This document shows, in pieces, positions 6,017 through 14,429 of a DNA stretch of 64,000 nt. The stretch's first letter is position 1; each line of letters opens with the position of its first letter. The stretch comes from Acidimicrobiales bacterium. GTDB taxonomy: Bacteria; Actinomycetota; Acidimicrobiia; Acidimicrobiales; SKKL01. The stretch is taken from the NCBI GenBank assembly GCA_034521975.1, contig JAXHLR010000009.1, positions 147,784 through 211,783 on the forward strand, given 5' to 3'. Both the position numbers and the translations under genes were made by a program. The notes under the pieces were generated by a model. The model had not been told where the DNA came from. It saw only the letters and a program-made list of their open reading frames with translations, and did not search any database.

Positions 6017-7999
6017 TCATGGGGAGACAACCTCCTCGGCGATCCGGTGGACGAGCTCCTCGAGGAGCGTCCGTGGGCGATCGATCTGGCGCGGGATGGG
6101 TGGTTCGCGCCGCTGCGGGTGACCGTCCTGGCTCACTCGGCGGGGGCGGTGGCGGGCGACGACCGGGACCGGTGCAGGCAAGCCGGTCTCGTCGAGACTG
6201 GTCTCGCGCCTGGTGTCGAGGTCGGGGCCGCGCTCGAACATCTGGGGCTCGGGCCGGCTTCGGCGCATCTCCGCGCGCAGCGCCGTGGTCGCCGCGTCGT
6301 CGGGCCGCCCGTCGGCGTCGAGCACGACGCCGAAGCGCCGTGCCCCGTCGGCGCTGACCAGGCCTCGCTCGACGTCGAGTGCCACGTCCTCTGCGGGACG
6401 TTCGAGAGGATCGCCCCAGCCGCCTCCGCCCCAGGTGATGAACTCGAGCACGTCTCCCTCGTCGACCAGCACGTTGTCGCACTTCGACGCCAGGACCCGC
6501 TCGGTCCCGTCAATCGAGCGGTGGATCTTCGTGCCTCGATCGCCCGGCTCGCCGCCGAGCACACCCCACGGGGAGGTGAACCAGCGGTCGTCGTGGATCG
6601 AGATCGTGCCGGGCTCGAGGAAGCGGTAGGACATGCGGATCCCGTTGCCCCCGCGATGGCGTCCAGCTCCACCGGAGTCGACGATGGTCTCGTAGGCCTC
6701 CATCCGCAGCGGGTAGTACGCTTCGAGGAACTCGTTGGGCACGTTGGTGAACGACGGCCACATCGAGTGCCCGTCGAAGCCGTCACCGAGCGGCCGGCCC
6801 GGCACGCCACCGAACCCGATCTGGTAGAGCTGGAACCACTCGCCGCCGCGGTCGGTCCCCGAATACATCAGGTGTGGGCTCGAGGAGAAGCCGGCGGCGC
6901 AGAGGAACTCGGGCCGACACTGCCCGAGCAGCCCGGCAAGGACGTCGAAGAGTCGACCGAGGGCGTGGGTCCGGCAGCTGAGTGCTGCGGGTGGGTCGGG
7001 CTTGAGCAGCGAGCCGCTGGGGATCCGCACGTCGACCAACGGGTAGAACCCGTCGTTGAACAAGATGTCCGGATCGAAGGCCATGATCGTGTAGACGCCG
7101 AAGAACATCCGCAGGACGTTCTCGTTCAACAGAAAGTTGATCGAACCCGCGGCCTGGGGGTCGGTCCTGCCGAAGTCGAGCACCACTCGGTCACCTTCGC
7201 GCCACAGCGAGCAGGCGATCCGGTAGGGGCCGCTCCCGAGTCCGTCGTCGTCGACGAAGTCCTCGAACTCAACAGGCTCGGTCGGCACGACCTCGACGAA
7301 GAGCTTGGCCATCGCCTGGCGATTGCGCTCGAGCAGCGACTCGAGCGAGGACAGGAACGTCGGCGCGCCGAACCGGTCGCACAACTCCAGCAGACGCTGC
7401 TCGGCGGTGCGGCAGGCAGCCAGGATCGCGTTGAGGTCGGCACGGTTCCATCGGGGGAGCCGCACCTGATTGAGGATCGTGTCGAGCAGCTGGGTGTCGA
7501 CGACTCCATCGCGCAGGAGCTTGACCGGCGGGACGACGACACCTTCCTCGTGGATGGACAGCGCGTCGGTAGGCAAGCTGCCCGGGACCTTCCCCCCGAC
7601 GTCACTCATGTGGCCGAACATCGCGGCCCATCCGATCAGGAGATCCTCGCGATAGATCGGCATCAGCACGAGCCAGTCGTTCGCGTGGCTGATCGCGCCG
7701 TCGCAGGCGTAGGGGTCAGAGGTGAAGAACACGTCGCCCGGCTCCACGTCGCCCTCGTAGCGATCGAGGAAGCTGGCGATGAACGAGCCGAACTGGCCGG
7801 CGACCATACGGCCCTCGCGATCCGCGATCAGCGGGAACGCGTCGTGTTGCTCCCGGATTCCGGGCGACATCGCCGTGCGGAAGAGCACGGCGTCCATCTC
7901 CTCGCGTGCGTTGCGCAGCGCGTACTCGACGATGTCGAGTGTGGCGGGGTCGACCGAGACGGTGCTCGGGGGCTGGGCCTGCTCGATGATCTGCGCCAT
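6017..7999 (-). CDS. hyuB: Hydantoinase B/oxoprolinase-type subunit with C-terminal targeting helix
   Basis: A 660-residue member of the hydantoinase B/oxoprolinase family, the partner of HyuA in ATP-dependent cleavage of hydantoins, N-methylhydantoin, 5-oxoproline or similar cyclic amides. Family features include VDPATLDIVEYALRNAREEM near the N terminus, FTSDPYACDGAISHANDW, and GGAGRHRGGNG. The catalytic part ends near residue ~590. It is followed by a Pro/Arg-rich linker and then RTLLEELVHRIAEEVVSP at the very end. That linker-plus-amphipathic-helix arrangement is the standard form of an encapsulation peptide. ATG at 7999 overlaps the HyuA stop as ATGA, giving equal expression. It is probably the main lumen enzyme, as HyuA/HyuB complex. 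Confidence 0.9.
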   Translation of the reverse strand: MAQIIEQAQPPSTVSVDPATLDIVEYALRNAREEMDAVLFRTAMSPGIREQHDAFPLIADREGRMVAGQFGSFIASFLDRYEGDVEPGDVFFTSDPYACDGAISHANDWLVLMPIYREDLLIGWAAMFGHMSDVGGKVPGSLPTDALSIHEEGVVVPPVKLLRDGVVDTQLLDTILNQVRLPRWNRADLNAILAACRTAEQRLLELCDRFGAPTFLSSLESLLERNRQAMAKLFVEVVPTEPVEFEDFVDDDGLGSGPYRIACSLWREGDRVVLDFGRTDPQAAGSINFLLNENVLRMFFGVYTIMAFDPDILFNDGFYPLVDVRIPSGSLLKPDPPAALSCRTHALGRLFDVLAGLLGQCRPEFLCAAGFSSSPHLMYSGTDRGGEWFQLYQIGFGGVPGRPLGDGFDGHSMWPSFTNVPNEFLEAYYPLRMEAYETIVDSGGAGRHRGGNGIRMSYRFLEPGTISIHDDRWFTSPWGVLGGEPGDRGTKIHRSIDGTERVLASKCDNVLVDEGDVLEFITWGGGGWGDPLERPAEDVALDVERGLVSADGARRFGVVLDADGRPDDAATTALRAEMRRSRPEPQMFERGPDLDTRRETSLDETGLPAPVPVVARHRPRRVSQDGHPQRREPPIPRQIDRPRTLLEELVHRIAEEVVSP

Positions 8000-10077
8000 C
8001 AGCGTTTCTCTCCTGCGGTCCATCCTGCCGGGGCGATGACGAGGTTGCCCCATCGGTCGACTTCGCAGTCGTGGCCCGGGAGCACGACCGTGGTGGAATC
8101 CATCTCGAGGATGATTGCCGGTCCGGAGATGTGATGCCCAGCGCGCAGTTGGGTGCGATCCACGAGAACCGCGTCGTGCCAGGCACCATCGGCGTAGACG
8201 CGCTGAGGTTCGACGACCGCACCCGAGGCGTCGGGGCTCGACGCAACGTCGATCTCCGTTCCGAACAGCTCGGGGCGTGGAGCGGCGCCGATCGCGCGGA
8301 TGCTGACCGTTTCGTGGAGCTCGTCGAGCGAGAAGCCGAAGAGGCGTTCGTGAGCGGCGTCGAACGCGGCACCCAGTGCTGCGAGCCCTCCGCTCAGTGC
8401 TGCCCCCTCGTGCTCAACCGGAACCGGGACCTCGAAGCCCTGGCCGTGATAGCGGACGTCGACCTCGTAGCTGACGAGTCGGCCGACCGCGGGCACGCCG
8501 GCGTGATCGAGCTCGTCGGACACCTGGTCGCCCAATCGGCTGAGCTCGGCAACGAGCTCGCGTGGCTCGATGGCGTCGAAGCGCCGGATGATCGACTGGG
8601 TTGCCTCCGCTCGCAGGCTCGTCGACACATCACCATGTGCACACAGCACTCCCGGCGATGGTGGGACGACGACGGGCCAGCTCCCGAGCAGGCGGGCGAG
8701 CGCGTTGGCGTGAAGGGGGCCGGCACCGCCGAAGGGGAACAGGGCGAACTCGCGGGGGTCGTGACCCTGCTGGACCGAGACCAGGCGGAGGGCACCGAGC
8801 ATGCTCTCGTTCGCTAGGTCGATGATCGCAGCTGCGGCCTCTTCCACGTCGAGTCCGAGCGGAGCGCCCACCCCAGCGGCGACGGCGCGTCGCGCTCCTT
8901 CAACGTCCAACTCCATCTCTCCACCGAGGATGCGAGGCGGGAGGAATCCGAGCACGACGTTGGCGTCGGTCACCGTCGGTTCGGTTCCGCCGCGTCCGTA
9001 TGCGGCCGGACCCGGCCGGGCCCCGGCGCTCTCGGGACCGACCCGCAGCGACCCGGTCAGCTCGGGGACTCGGGCGATCGAGCCGCCGCCGGCACCGACG
9101 GTGCGAACGTCGAGCGATGGGGCGCGTACGACAAGGTCCCCCACCGCGGTCTCGCGCCTCACTGCCGGGATGCCGTCTTCGATCAGAGCGACGTCGGTCG
9201 ACGTCCCGCCCATGTCGAGGGTGAGCAGGCTCGCGTATCCCGAACTGGGGCCGATGGCCACCGCGGCAGCCACACCCCCAGCTGGTCCGCTCATCAGCAA
9301 GTTCACCGGGGCGTCGGACGCTGCCTCGAAGGTCATCAGACCCCCGTCGGAGCGCAGGACCCGCCGATCTGCGTGCAGCCCGCGAGAACTCAGTTGGTGT
9401 GACAGCGCATCGAGGTAGGCGGCGACGGTCGGTCGCACGTAGGAGTTGGCAACGGTGGTCAGGGTGCGCTCGTACTCGCCGAGCTCGGGTTGGATCTCTG
9501 AGGAGATCGACACCGACATGCTGGGGAGCACCTCCTCAGCGATGCGCTTGGCCTCTCGCTCGTGCTCGGCGTTCGCGTAGGAGTTGAAGAACGCGATGGT
9601 GAGAGCCGTCACCTCTGCTGCCTCCAGCTCGGCCAACGCGTGACGTAAGCCGTCGACGTCGAGCGGCTCGACCACGGACCCGTCGGACCCGATTCGGCCC
9701 CCGACCTCGCGGGTGTGGCGGAGGTCGACCAACGGCGGTGGCCGGTCCCACACGATCCAGCCTCCGAGGCCACCCGGAACGAACGAGCGGGCGATGTGTA
9801 GCACCTGGCGGTAGCCGCGGGTGACGATCAGCCCGACACGCGCTCCCTTTCGCTCCAGGACTGCGTTGGTCGCGACCGTCGTGCCGTGCAGGAACTGCTC
9901 GAGCTCTGACAGGTCGATGCCCGCGAGCTTGCGGGCTCGTTCGGCTCCTTCGAGCACACCTAACGACTGGTCCTCGACGGTGGTGGGCACCTTCGCCCGA
10001 TGGGAGACGCCCGTCTCCGCGTCGACGAGATAGACGTCGGTGAACGTTCCACCTACATCCACTCCGAGTCGGTACAT
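7999..10077 (-). CDS. hyuA: Hydantoinase A/oxoprolinase-type ATP-binding subunit
   Basis: A 692-residue HyuA family protein. The N terminus LGVDVGGTFTDVYLVD is the ASKHA phosphate-1 loop that binds ATP, and LTLDMGGTSTDVALIEDG is the second phosphate loop. The middle carries the HyuA-specific GAGGGSIARV segment, and the C-terminal domain ends without a targeting extension. With HyuB it should phosphorylate and open a cyclic amide at the cost of ATP. No clear Shine-Dalgarno precedes the ATG, but a 21-codon reading frame ends there as TGATG, so coupling is possible. The exact substrate (hydantoin, N-methylhydantoin, oxoproline, lactam, or a carboxylase reaction as in the related acetophenone carboxylases) cannot be told from sequence. 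Confidence 0.93.
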   Translation of the reverse strand: MYRLGVDVGGTFTDVYLVDAETGVSHRAKVPTTVEDQSLGVLEGAERARKLAGIDLSELEQFLHGTTVATNAVLERKGARVGLIVTRGYRQVLHIARSFVPGGLGGWIVWDRPPPLVDLRHTREVGGRIGSDGSVVEPLDVDGLRHALAELEAAEVTALTIAFFNSYANAEHEREAKRIAEEVLPSMSVSISSEIQPELGEYERTLTTVANSYVRPTVAAYLDALSHQLSSRGLHADRRVLRSDGGLMTFEAASDAPVNLLMSGPAGGVAAAVAIGPSSGYASLLTLDMGGTSTDVALIEDGIPAVRRETAVGDLVVRAPSLDVRTVGAGGGSIARVPELTGSLRVGPESAGARPGPAAYGRGGTEPTVTDANVVLGFLPPRILGGEMELDVEGARRAVAAGVGAPLGLDVEEAAAAIIDLANESMLGALRLVSVQQGHDPREFALFPFGGAGPLHANALARLLGSWPVVVPPSPGVLCAHGDVSTSLRAEATQSIIRRFDAIEPRELVAELSRLGDQVSDELDHAGVPAVGRLVSYEVDVRYHGQGFEVPVPVEHEGAALSGGLAALGAAFDAAHERLFGFSLDELHETVSIRAIGAAPRPELFGTEIDVASSPDASGAVVEPQRVYADGAWHDAVLVDRTQLRAGHHISGPAIILEMDSTTVVLPGHDCEVDRWGNLVIAPAGWTAGEKR

Positions 10078-10142
10078 CAGAGCCGGCCTGTGCCCGTGAA
10101 GTCGCTGAGGTGGGAAACGAGGTCTTGGAGGTGAAGGGTCAT
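10077..10142 (-). CDS. Possible 21-residue leader ORF coupled to hyuA
   Basis: An ATG at 10142 opens a 21-residue frame whose TGA overlaps the hyuA ATG (TGATG). The peptide contains LHLQDLVSHLSDF, which is amphipathic. GAGGA lies only 2 nt before its ATG, too close to be ideal. It could serve translational coupling because hyuA itself lacks a clear ribosome site. It may also be chance. Confidence 0.3.
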   Translation of the reverse strand: MTLHLQDLVSHLSDFTGTGRL

Positions 10143-10180
10143 CGTCCTCGAGTGGTGCTGGTAGGTGATCGGGGCCCCCG

Positions 10181-10217
10181 AGGCGTCGGCCGAGGTGGTC
10201 TCGCTCGACCGACGCCT
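10181..10217 (-). other. Intercistronic stem-loop after the first SBP gene
   Basis: AGGCGTCGG (10181-10189) pairs perfectly with CCGACGCCT (10209-10217), with an inner 4-bp stem CGAG/CTCG. It lies 24 bp downstream of the SBP stop and upstream of hyuA on the transcript. No U-run follows. Such hairpins behind binding-protein genes commonly raise the level of the binding protein over the downstream enzymes by protecting its mRNA. Confidence 0.6.
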
Positions 10218-10240
10218 GGTGGGGGGACCTGGAGGATCGC

Positions 10241-11926
10241 TCAGCCGACCGAGAGATCCCAGTAGTGGATGTGGCCCTGCGGGTACGAACGGAACCCGGT
10301 GACCGAAGGCTGGAAGATGTAGAACTTCTGTGTGTCCACGATGGGAGCCGAGGCCATGTCCTCGATCATGAACTCGTTGACCTCGGTGATCAGCTCGTCG
10401 CGCTCCTCGCCGGGCTGGGTCTCGAGGATCTGACGGGAGAGCGTGTCGACCTCCTCGGTCGAGTAGTTGTGCAGGTTCGTCAGACCGTCGGTGGCGTAGA
10501 ACACCTGCAGGTAGTAGGCGGGATCGGGCACCAGCGGCAGGGAGGTCGCCAGCCACGCAGAGAGTGTGCCATCACGCTTCGCAGCGTCGAAGTCGGCGCC
10601 CGAGGGAATGTTCTGGAGCTCGACATCGATACCCACCTCGGCAAGCTGCGACTGGATCAGCACCGCCACCTGCTCGATGTGGGCACCGAGGTTCGCGACG
10701 TTGTATGCGATCGTCATGTCGAACCCGTCAGCGAGCCCAGCCTCGGCCAGCAGCTCCCGGGACCGCTCGGGATCGTGCTCGAGGGTGTCCTCGATCGACT
10801 CGACACCGAAGGCGTCGTGGAAGAAGTCCGTGGCGACCGAACCGATGCCGGAGTAGGCCCCTTCGAGGATCGCCTCGCGGTCGAGTGCGTAGGCGACTGC
10901 CTGACGGACTCGCACGTCGTCGAATGGCTCGGACTCGACGTTCATGATGATCGTGTCGATGTTGGGGTACAGGACCTGCTCGAGCCGTACCGCGTCATCG
11001 GTCTGGAGGCTCTCGATCTGGTCGAAGGTGAGCGCCATCGCGATGTCGACCTCGCCGCGCTGGGCGAGCTGGAGCCGGCTCGAGCCCTCGGACACGGCGC
11101 GCACCACGACGTCGGTCACCTCGGGCATGCCCCGGTGGTAGTTCGGGTTGGCGACGAGTCGCACCTCGTTGCCCGGATCGAACGACTCGACCTCGTAGGG
11201 TCCGAACGACGCGGTGTTGTTGGCGAGGAACTCGTAGCCGTACTGGTCGTCCTCGGTGGCGTTCTCCATGACACCCTCTGAGTCGTAGATGGTCATGAAG
11301 AAGGTAGTGAGCACCGTCAGGCTCACCGCGTTCGGCGCCGCGAAGTTCAGCGTGAAGGTACGGTCGTCGATCACCTCGATCGGGTTCTCGAGATCCCATC
11401 CACCGATCTCCATGAGGATGCGCGCGATCGGCACGCCCTCGGAGTTGATCATGCGCTCGATCGACCAGGCCACGTCCTCGCTCGTGAGCGGGTTGCCGAG
11501 GTTCGACACCACGCCCTCGCGCAAGGTGAAGGTTGCGCTGCTGCGATCCTCGCTCACCTCCCAGGACTCGGCGAGCTCACCCTCGAGCTGGTCGGGTTGC
11601 TGGAGGACCTCGGCGCCTTGCTCGGGCTCCTCGAAGCGGAGCAGCGTACCCGCCAGGTTGGGGAGCAGATCGATGGAGATGAACCCCTGGTACCGCTCCG
11701 AGTCGAGGCTGGAGACGACACCGGGCGTAGCGACGGTGATCGTCGCCCCGTCACCGCTGTCGCCACCGTCGTCGCCACCGTCGTCGCCACCACCGTCGGA
11801 GTCAGCGGGCGTGGTGGTCGCTCCGGACTGATCGTCGCCACCGTCGTCGCCACCACAGGCGGCGGCGAGCAGTGCGAAGACCAAGAACATCACCGCCAAC
11901 AAGCGGTGTCGTGGTGCTGCGCGCAT
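10241..11926 (-). CDS. ABC-type substrate-binding lipoprotein, family 5 (SBP_bac_5)
   Basis: A 561-residue secreted binding protein. Residues 1-23 are a lipoprotein signal with lipobox LAAAC. A Gly/Asp/Ser/Thr-rich linker follows (about 24-60), then a family 5 solute-binding domain (AESWEVSEDRSSATFTLREG, VRQAVAYALDREAILEGAYSG). Such proteins bring peptides, opines, nickel chelates or other polar solutes to an ABC importer. No permease or ATPase gene is present in the window, so it must use one elsewhere. The ATG follows GGGAGGAG. It heads the operon that runs into hyuA, hyuB and the shell genes, so its ligand is probably the compartment substrate or a precursor. A clear paralogue lies at 17409-19079. 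Confidence 0.9.
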   Translation of the reverse strand: MRAAPRHRLLAVMFLVFALLAAACGGDDGGDDQSGATTTPADSDGGGDDGGDDGGDSGDGATITVATPGVVSSLDSERYQGFISIDLLPNLAGTLLRFEEPEQGAEVLQQPDQLEGELAESWEVSEDRSSATFTLREGVVSNLGNPLTSEDVAWSIERMINSEGVPIARILMEIGGWDLENPIEVIDDRTFTLNFAAPNAVSLTVLTTFFMTIYDSEGVMENATEDDQYGYEFLANNTASFGPYEVESFDPGNEVRLVANPNYHRGMPEVTDVVVRAVSEGSSRLQLAQRGEVDIAMALTFDQIESLQTDDAVRLEQVLYPNIDTIIMNVESEPFDDVRVRQAVAYALDREAILEGAYSGIGSVATDFFHDAFGVESIEDTLEHDPERSRELLAEAGLADGFDMTIAYNVANLGAHIEQVAVLIQSQLAEVGIDVELQNIPSGADFDAAKRDGTLSAWLATSLPLVPDPAYYLQVFYATDGLTNLHNYSTEEVDTLSRQILETQPGEERDELITEVNEFMIEDMASAPIVDTQKFYIFQPSVTGFRSYPQGHIHYWDLSVG

Positions 11927-12069
11927 GGTTGAATCTCCTCCCGAACGGCTGGTACGGACCTTTGGGGCCCCAGTCAGTCAGACGACTGATGGCCTCTTGT
12001 ATACATCAATCGGAGATGCGCCACAAACTTCTCCAAAATCGGCCGCATTACGCCCGTTGGTGTACACAA
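11927..12069 (-). promoter_or_regulatory. Promoter and TGTATACA operators for the SBP-hyuAB-BMC operon
   Basis: A perfect palindrome TGTATACA lies at 11998-12005 and a related GTGTACAC at 12060-12067. On the minus strand TATACA can act as a -10 box with TTGTGG 17 bp upstream, so the first palindrome would cover the promoter. The leader between it and the start is about 65 nt and contains CAGTC-GTCT-GACTG. GTATAC-centred palindromes are typical operators of GntR-family (FCD) regulators; that assignment is inference. Confidence 0.6.
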
Positions 12070-13458
12070 TCATGTCACCGGACGGCGCGGAACGAAGGTG
12101 CCGCCACCGGCTCCGCCGATGAATCGGCCTCGATCGACCACGTGCTCGCCCCGCCGCCACACGCCCCGGATCCGACCGGGCACGCTCCAGCGCTCGAACG
12201 GCGTGTAGTCCGACCGCTGGTGCTGCGTGGATGCCATCACCACGGTGGAGCCATCCGGATCGAGGACGACCACGTCGGCATCCGAGCCGGGCCTGAGGGT
12301 CCCCTTTCGAGGATGGAGACCGAAGGCCTTGGCCGGTTCCGTGCAGGCCACGCGCACCATCTCGCTCAGCTCGAGGCGCTTGGCACGCACCCCGTGGCCG
12401 TAGAGCAGCGGGAGCCGATGCTCCACCCCCGGCGCGCCGTTGGGGATCTTCCGGAAGTCGTCGTGGCCGAGCTCCTTCTGGCCAGCGAAGCAGAACGGAC
12501 AGTGATCCGAGCTGACGACGCCGATCGTGCCGGCACGCAGCGCACGCCACATGGCCGCGCGGTCGTCGACGCCGCGCAGGGGCGGGCTCACCACGTACTT
12601 CGCCGCCTCGAACCCCGGACGGTGATACTCGTCGTCGCCGAGCAGCAGATAGTGCGTGCAGGTCTCACCTGAGATCGGGCGGCCCCGTTCCTGGGCCTCG
12701 GCCAGGGCTTGGGCCGCGCCGCCGGTGGAGAGGTGAACGAAGTAGACGGGCGCGTCGGCCAGATCGGCGATGGCGATCGCTCGTCGCACCGCCTCCACTT
12801 CGGTCATCGGCGGGCGCGTCAACAGGTGACCGAGCGGTCCGGTCCGCCCAGTCGCGACGACCTCGCGTCCCAGCGCATCGATCAGGTGGCCGTTCTCGGC
12901 ATGGATGCACACGTTCGCGCCGAGCCGAGACGAGGCACGCAGCACGTCGTAGAGCTGGCCGTCGTCGAGCATGGCGAGTCCTTTGTAGGCCATGAACACC
13001 TTGATCGACGGACTGCCGTCGGCGACGACGATGGGCAGGTCGTCGAGGAAACCGTCGTACGGGTCGGCGATCGCGAGGTGGAACGAGTAGTCGGCGACGG
13101 ATCGGTTCCGGGCCTTTGTGTGCCACGCCTCGAGGGTCTCGGGTAGCCGCTCCCCCGGCTGCTGGAACGCGAAGTCGACATAGGTGGTCGTGCCGCCGGC
13201 CAGTGCTGCGATGCTGCCGGTGATGTGGTCGTCGGAGGTGACCGTGCCCATGAAGGGTGTGTCGAGGTGGGTGTGCACGTCGACTGCACCAGGCAGCACG
13301 AGCATGCCGCGCGCGTCGATCTGCTCGGCATCGGCGATGTCGGCCAATGTCCCGACCGCGGTGATCGTCTCGCCTTCGACGAGCACGTCGGCGCGGCTGA
13401 CGCCATCGGCCTCAACAACGCTCCCACCGGAGAACAGGAGTCGGCGAGCCCGACTCAT
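12070..13458 (-). CDS. Dihydropyrimidinase/hydantoinase (cyclic amidohydrolase)
   Basis: A 462-residue amidohydrolase-superfamily enzyme that hydrolyses the ring of dihydropyrimidines or 5-substituted hydantoins to N-carbamoyl amino acids. Metal ligands are visible: DVHTHLD (HxH), the carbamylated Lys in SIKVFMAYKG, HAENGH, the following VYFVHLSTGG, and SSDHCPF with the catalytic Asp. Length is normal. ATG at 13458 follows GGAGCC; longer starts upstream would run through the promoter and are rejected. It is transcribed toward the SBP-hyuAB-BMC operon, from its own promoter. It offers an ATP-independent ring opening beside the ATP-dependent HyuAB, which suggests two successive or alternative cyclic amides. 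No targeting peptide is obvious. Confidence 0.93.
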   Translation of the reverse strand: MSRARRLLFSGGSVVEADGVSRADVLVEGETITAVGTLADIADAEQIDARGMLVLPGAVDVHTHLDTPFMGTVTSDDHITGSIAALAGGTTTYVDFAFQQPGERLPETLEAWHTKARNRSVADYSFHLAIADPYDGFLDDLPIVVADGSPSIKVFMAYKGLAMLDDGQLYDVLRASSRLGANVCIHAENGHLIDALGREVVATGRTGPLGHLLTRPPMTEVEAVRRAIAIADLADAPVYFVHLSTGGAAQALAEAQERGRPISGETCTHYLLLGDDEYHRPGFEAAKYVVSPPLRGVDDRAAMWRALRAGTIGVVSSDHCPFCFAGQKELGHDDFRKIPNGAPGVEHRLPLLYGHGVRAKRLELSEMVRVACTEPAKAFGLHPRKGTLRPGSDADVVVLDPDGSTVVMASTQHQRSDYTPFERWSVPGRIRGVWRRGEHVVDRGRFIGGAGGGTFVPRRPVT

Positions 13459-13632
13459 CGTTCGGCTCCGGGGCCGAGCACCTGCCTGATCTGTATACGG
13501 TCGCTCCGGTGAACGGGTGCGTTCGTCACGGTGTGATCCTGAACCCTCCTGGAATATCAGGGCTATGAGCTGATCGGCACTTGGCCACTCTGGTGTAGTG
13601 TATACACGATCACACCGACTGGAGGGAAGCGA
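13459..13632. promoter_or_regulatory. Divergent promoter region with GTGTATACAC palindrome
   Basis: This spacer serves the dihydropyrimidinase (left) and the bicupin (right). It holds TGTATACG at 13492-13499, a perfect 10-bp palindrome GTGTATACAC at 13598-13607, and a second palindromic motif CCTGGAATATCAGG at 13548-13561. On the minus strand TATACA at 13494-13499 can be the -10 box of the dihydropyrimidinase gene. The bicupin has a GGAGGG ribosome site. The same pair of motifs recurs at 17292-17341. Confidence 0.6.
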
Positions 13633-14424
13633 ATGGGGCACATGGGCAAGCGGCGAGTCGTCTGGGACGACGTGGAACGCAGACTCTGGCAGGAGGAGCA
13701 CCTGCCCTTCGGCTTGGTCCGCCGCCTGATCAACACGGACAGCGACACCGGCGGTGAGACCCTGATCGTCGACGTGCCTCCAGGCTGGACACTCGAGTCC
13801 GAGGTGTGGAACGAGTCGGACCTCGAGTTCGTCGTGCTGTCAGGCGGTCTGCAGATGGCCGACATCGCTGCGGCGCGAGGTACCCATGTCTTCCTCCCGT
13901 CGGGAGTGCCACTCGGACCCATCACTTCGAGCGAGGGAGCCGAGCTCATCTTCTGGCACGACTCGGCGTTCTGCCTGCGCACCGACACCCCGCCCGAGCC
14001 CGCTACGAGCCGGACCGTGCTCCTCGACGTGTTCGACGAGTCGAACTGGGTGACGGTCAAGGACGCATTCGCCGGGGTCACCGATGTGGGCAGCCACGAC
14101 GACCTCGCCGTCCCCACCCGCTGCATCCGCCTCCGCAAGGTCGAGGAATCGGGCAAGGACACGATCCTCTTCGTCCTCCCACGTGGGTTCCAGAAGAGCT
14201 CGCTCGAGTATCACCACTCGACCGAGGAGATCTTCATGCTCGGCGGATGGTGCTCCACCGACCCCCACCACGTCTACCGCGTCGGCGAGTACCTCTGCTG
14301 GGAGCCCGGCGTGATCCACGGCGTCGTCTCGGGATGGGACGCGCTGTGCCTCTCCAAGCACCACGGTCCGCTGACGAGCCCGAACATCCCCATCGGGGCG
14401 GTCTCGGTCGACATCACCGCCTGA
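13633..14424 (+). CDS. Two-domain cupin protein (bicupin A)
   Basis: A 263-residue protein with two cupin-like halves. The N-terminal half has PPGWTLESEVWNESDLEFVVLSGG and the C-terminal half has SSLEYHHSTEEIFMLGG...EYLCWEPGVIHG, with His/Glu ligands for a metal in the second half. It resembles the DUF4437/ChrR-type cupins; other bicupins of this length include ureidoglycine aminohydrolase, so an enzyme acting on a ureido or amino acid product is possible, but no family is certain. It starts an operon with azlC, azlD and an LLM oxidoreductase and is divergent from dihydropyrimidinase. A paralogous layout is seen in the protein at 16437-17237. Confidence 0.75.
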   Translation: MGHMGKRRVVWDDVERRLWQEEHLPFGLVRRLINTDSDTGGETLIVDVPPGWTLESEVWNESDLEFVVLSGGLQMADIAAARGTHVFLPSGVPLGPITSSEGAELIFWHDSAFCLRTDTPPEPATSRTVLLDVFDESNWVTVKDAFAGVTDVGSHDDLAVPTRCIRLRKVEESGKDTILFVLPRGFQKSSLEYHHSTEEIFMLGGWCSTDPHHVYRVGEYLCWEPGVIHGVVSGWDALCLSKHHGPLTSPNIPIGAVSVDITA

Positions 14425-14429
14425 CTCGG

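Noticed and set aside
5669..8134. Very long plus-strand frame (about 820 codons) opposite the BMC-H and hyuB genes
   Set aside because: It is antisense to well-supported genes, has no family motifs, and arises from GC-rich third positions. Similar long antisense frames across the window were left out for the same reason.
5669..10240. TGTATACA operator directly upstream of hyuA or the first shell gene
   Set aside because: No copy was found in the 10078-10240 or 5921-6016 spacers, so control of these genes is assigned to the promoter upstream of SBP1. AGCTGTATAGAC near 5560 lies inside a coding region and is not palindromic.
13806..14429. azlC start far upstream inside the bicupin gene
   Set aside because: The extension overlaps bicupin A in another frame. 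AzlC proteins have the length given by the GTG at 14430.
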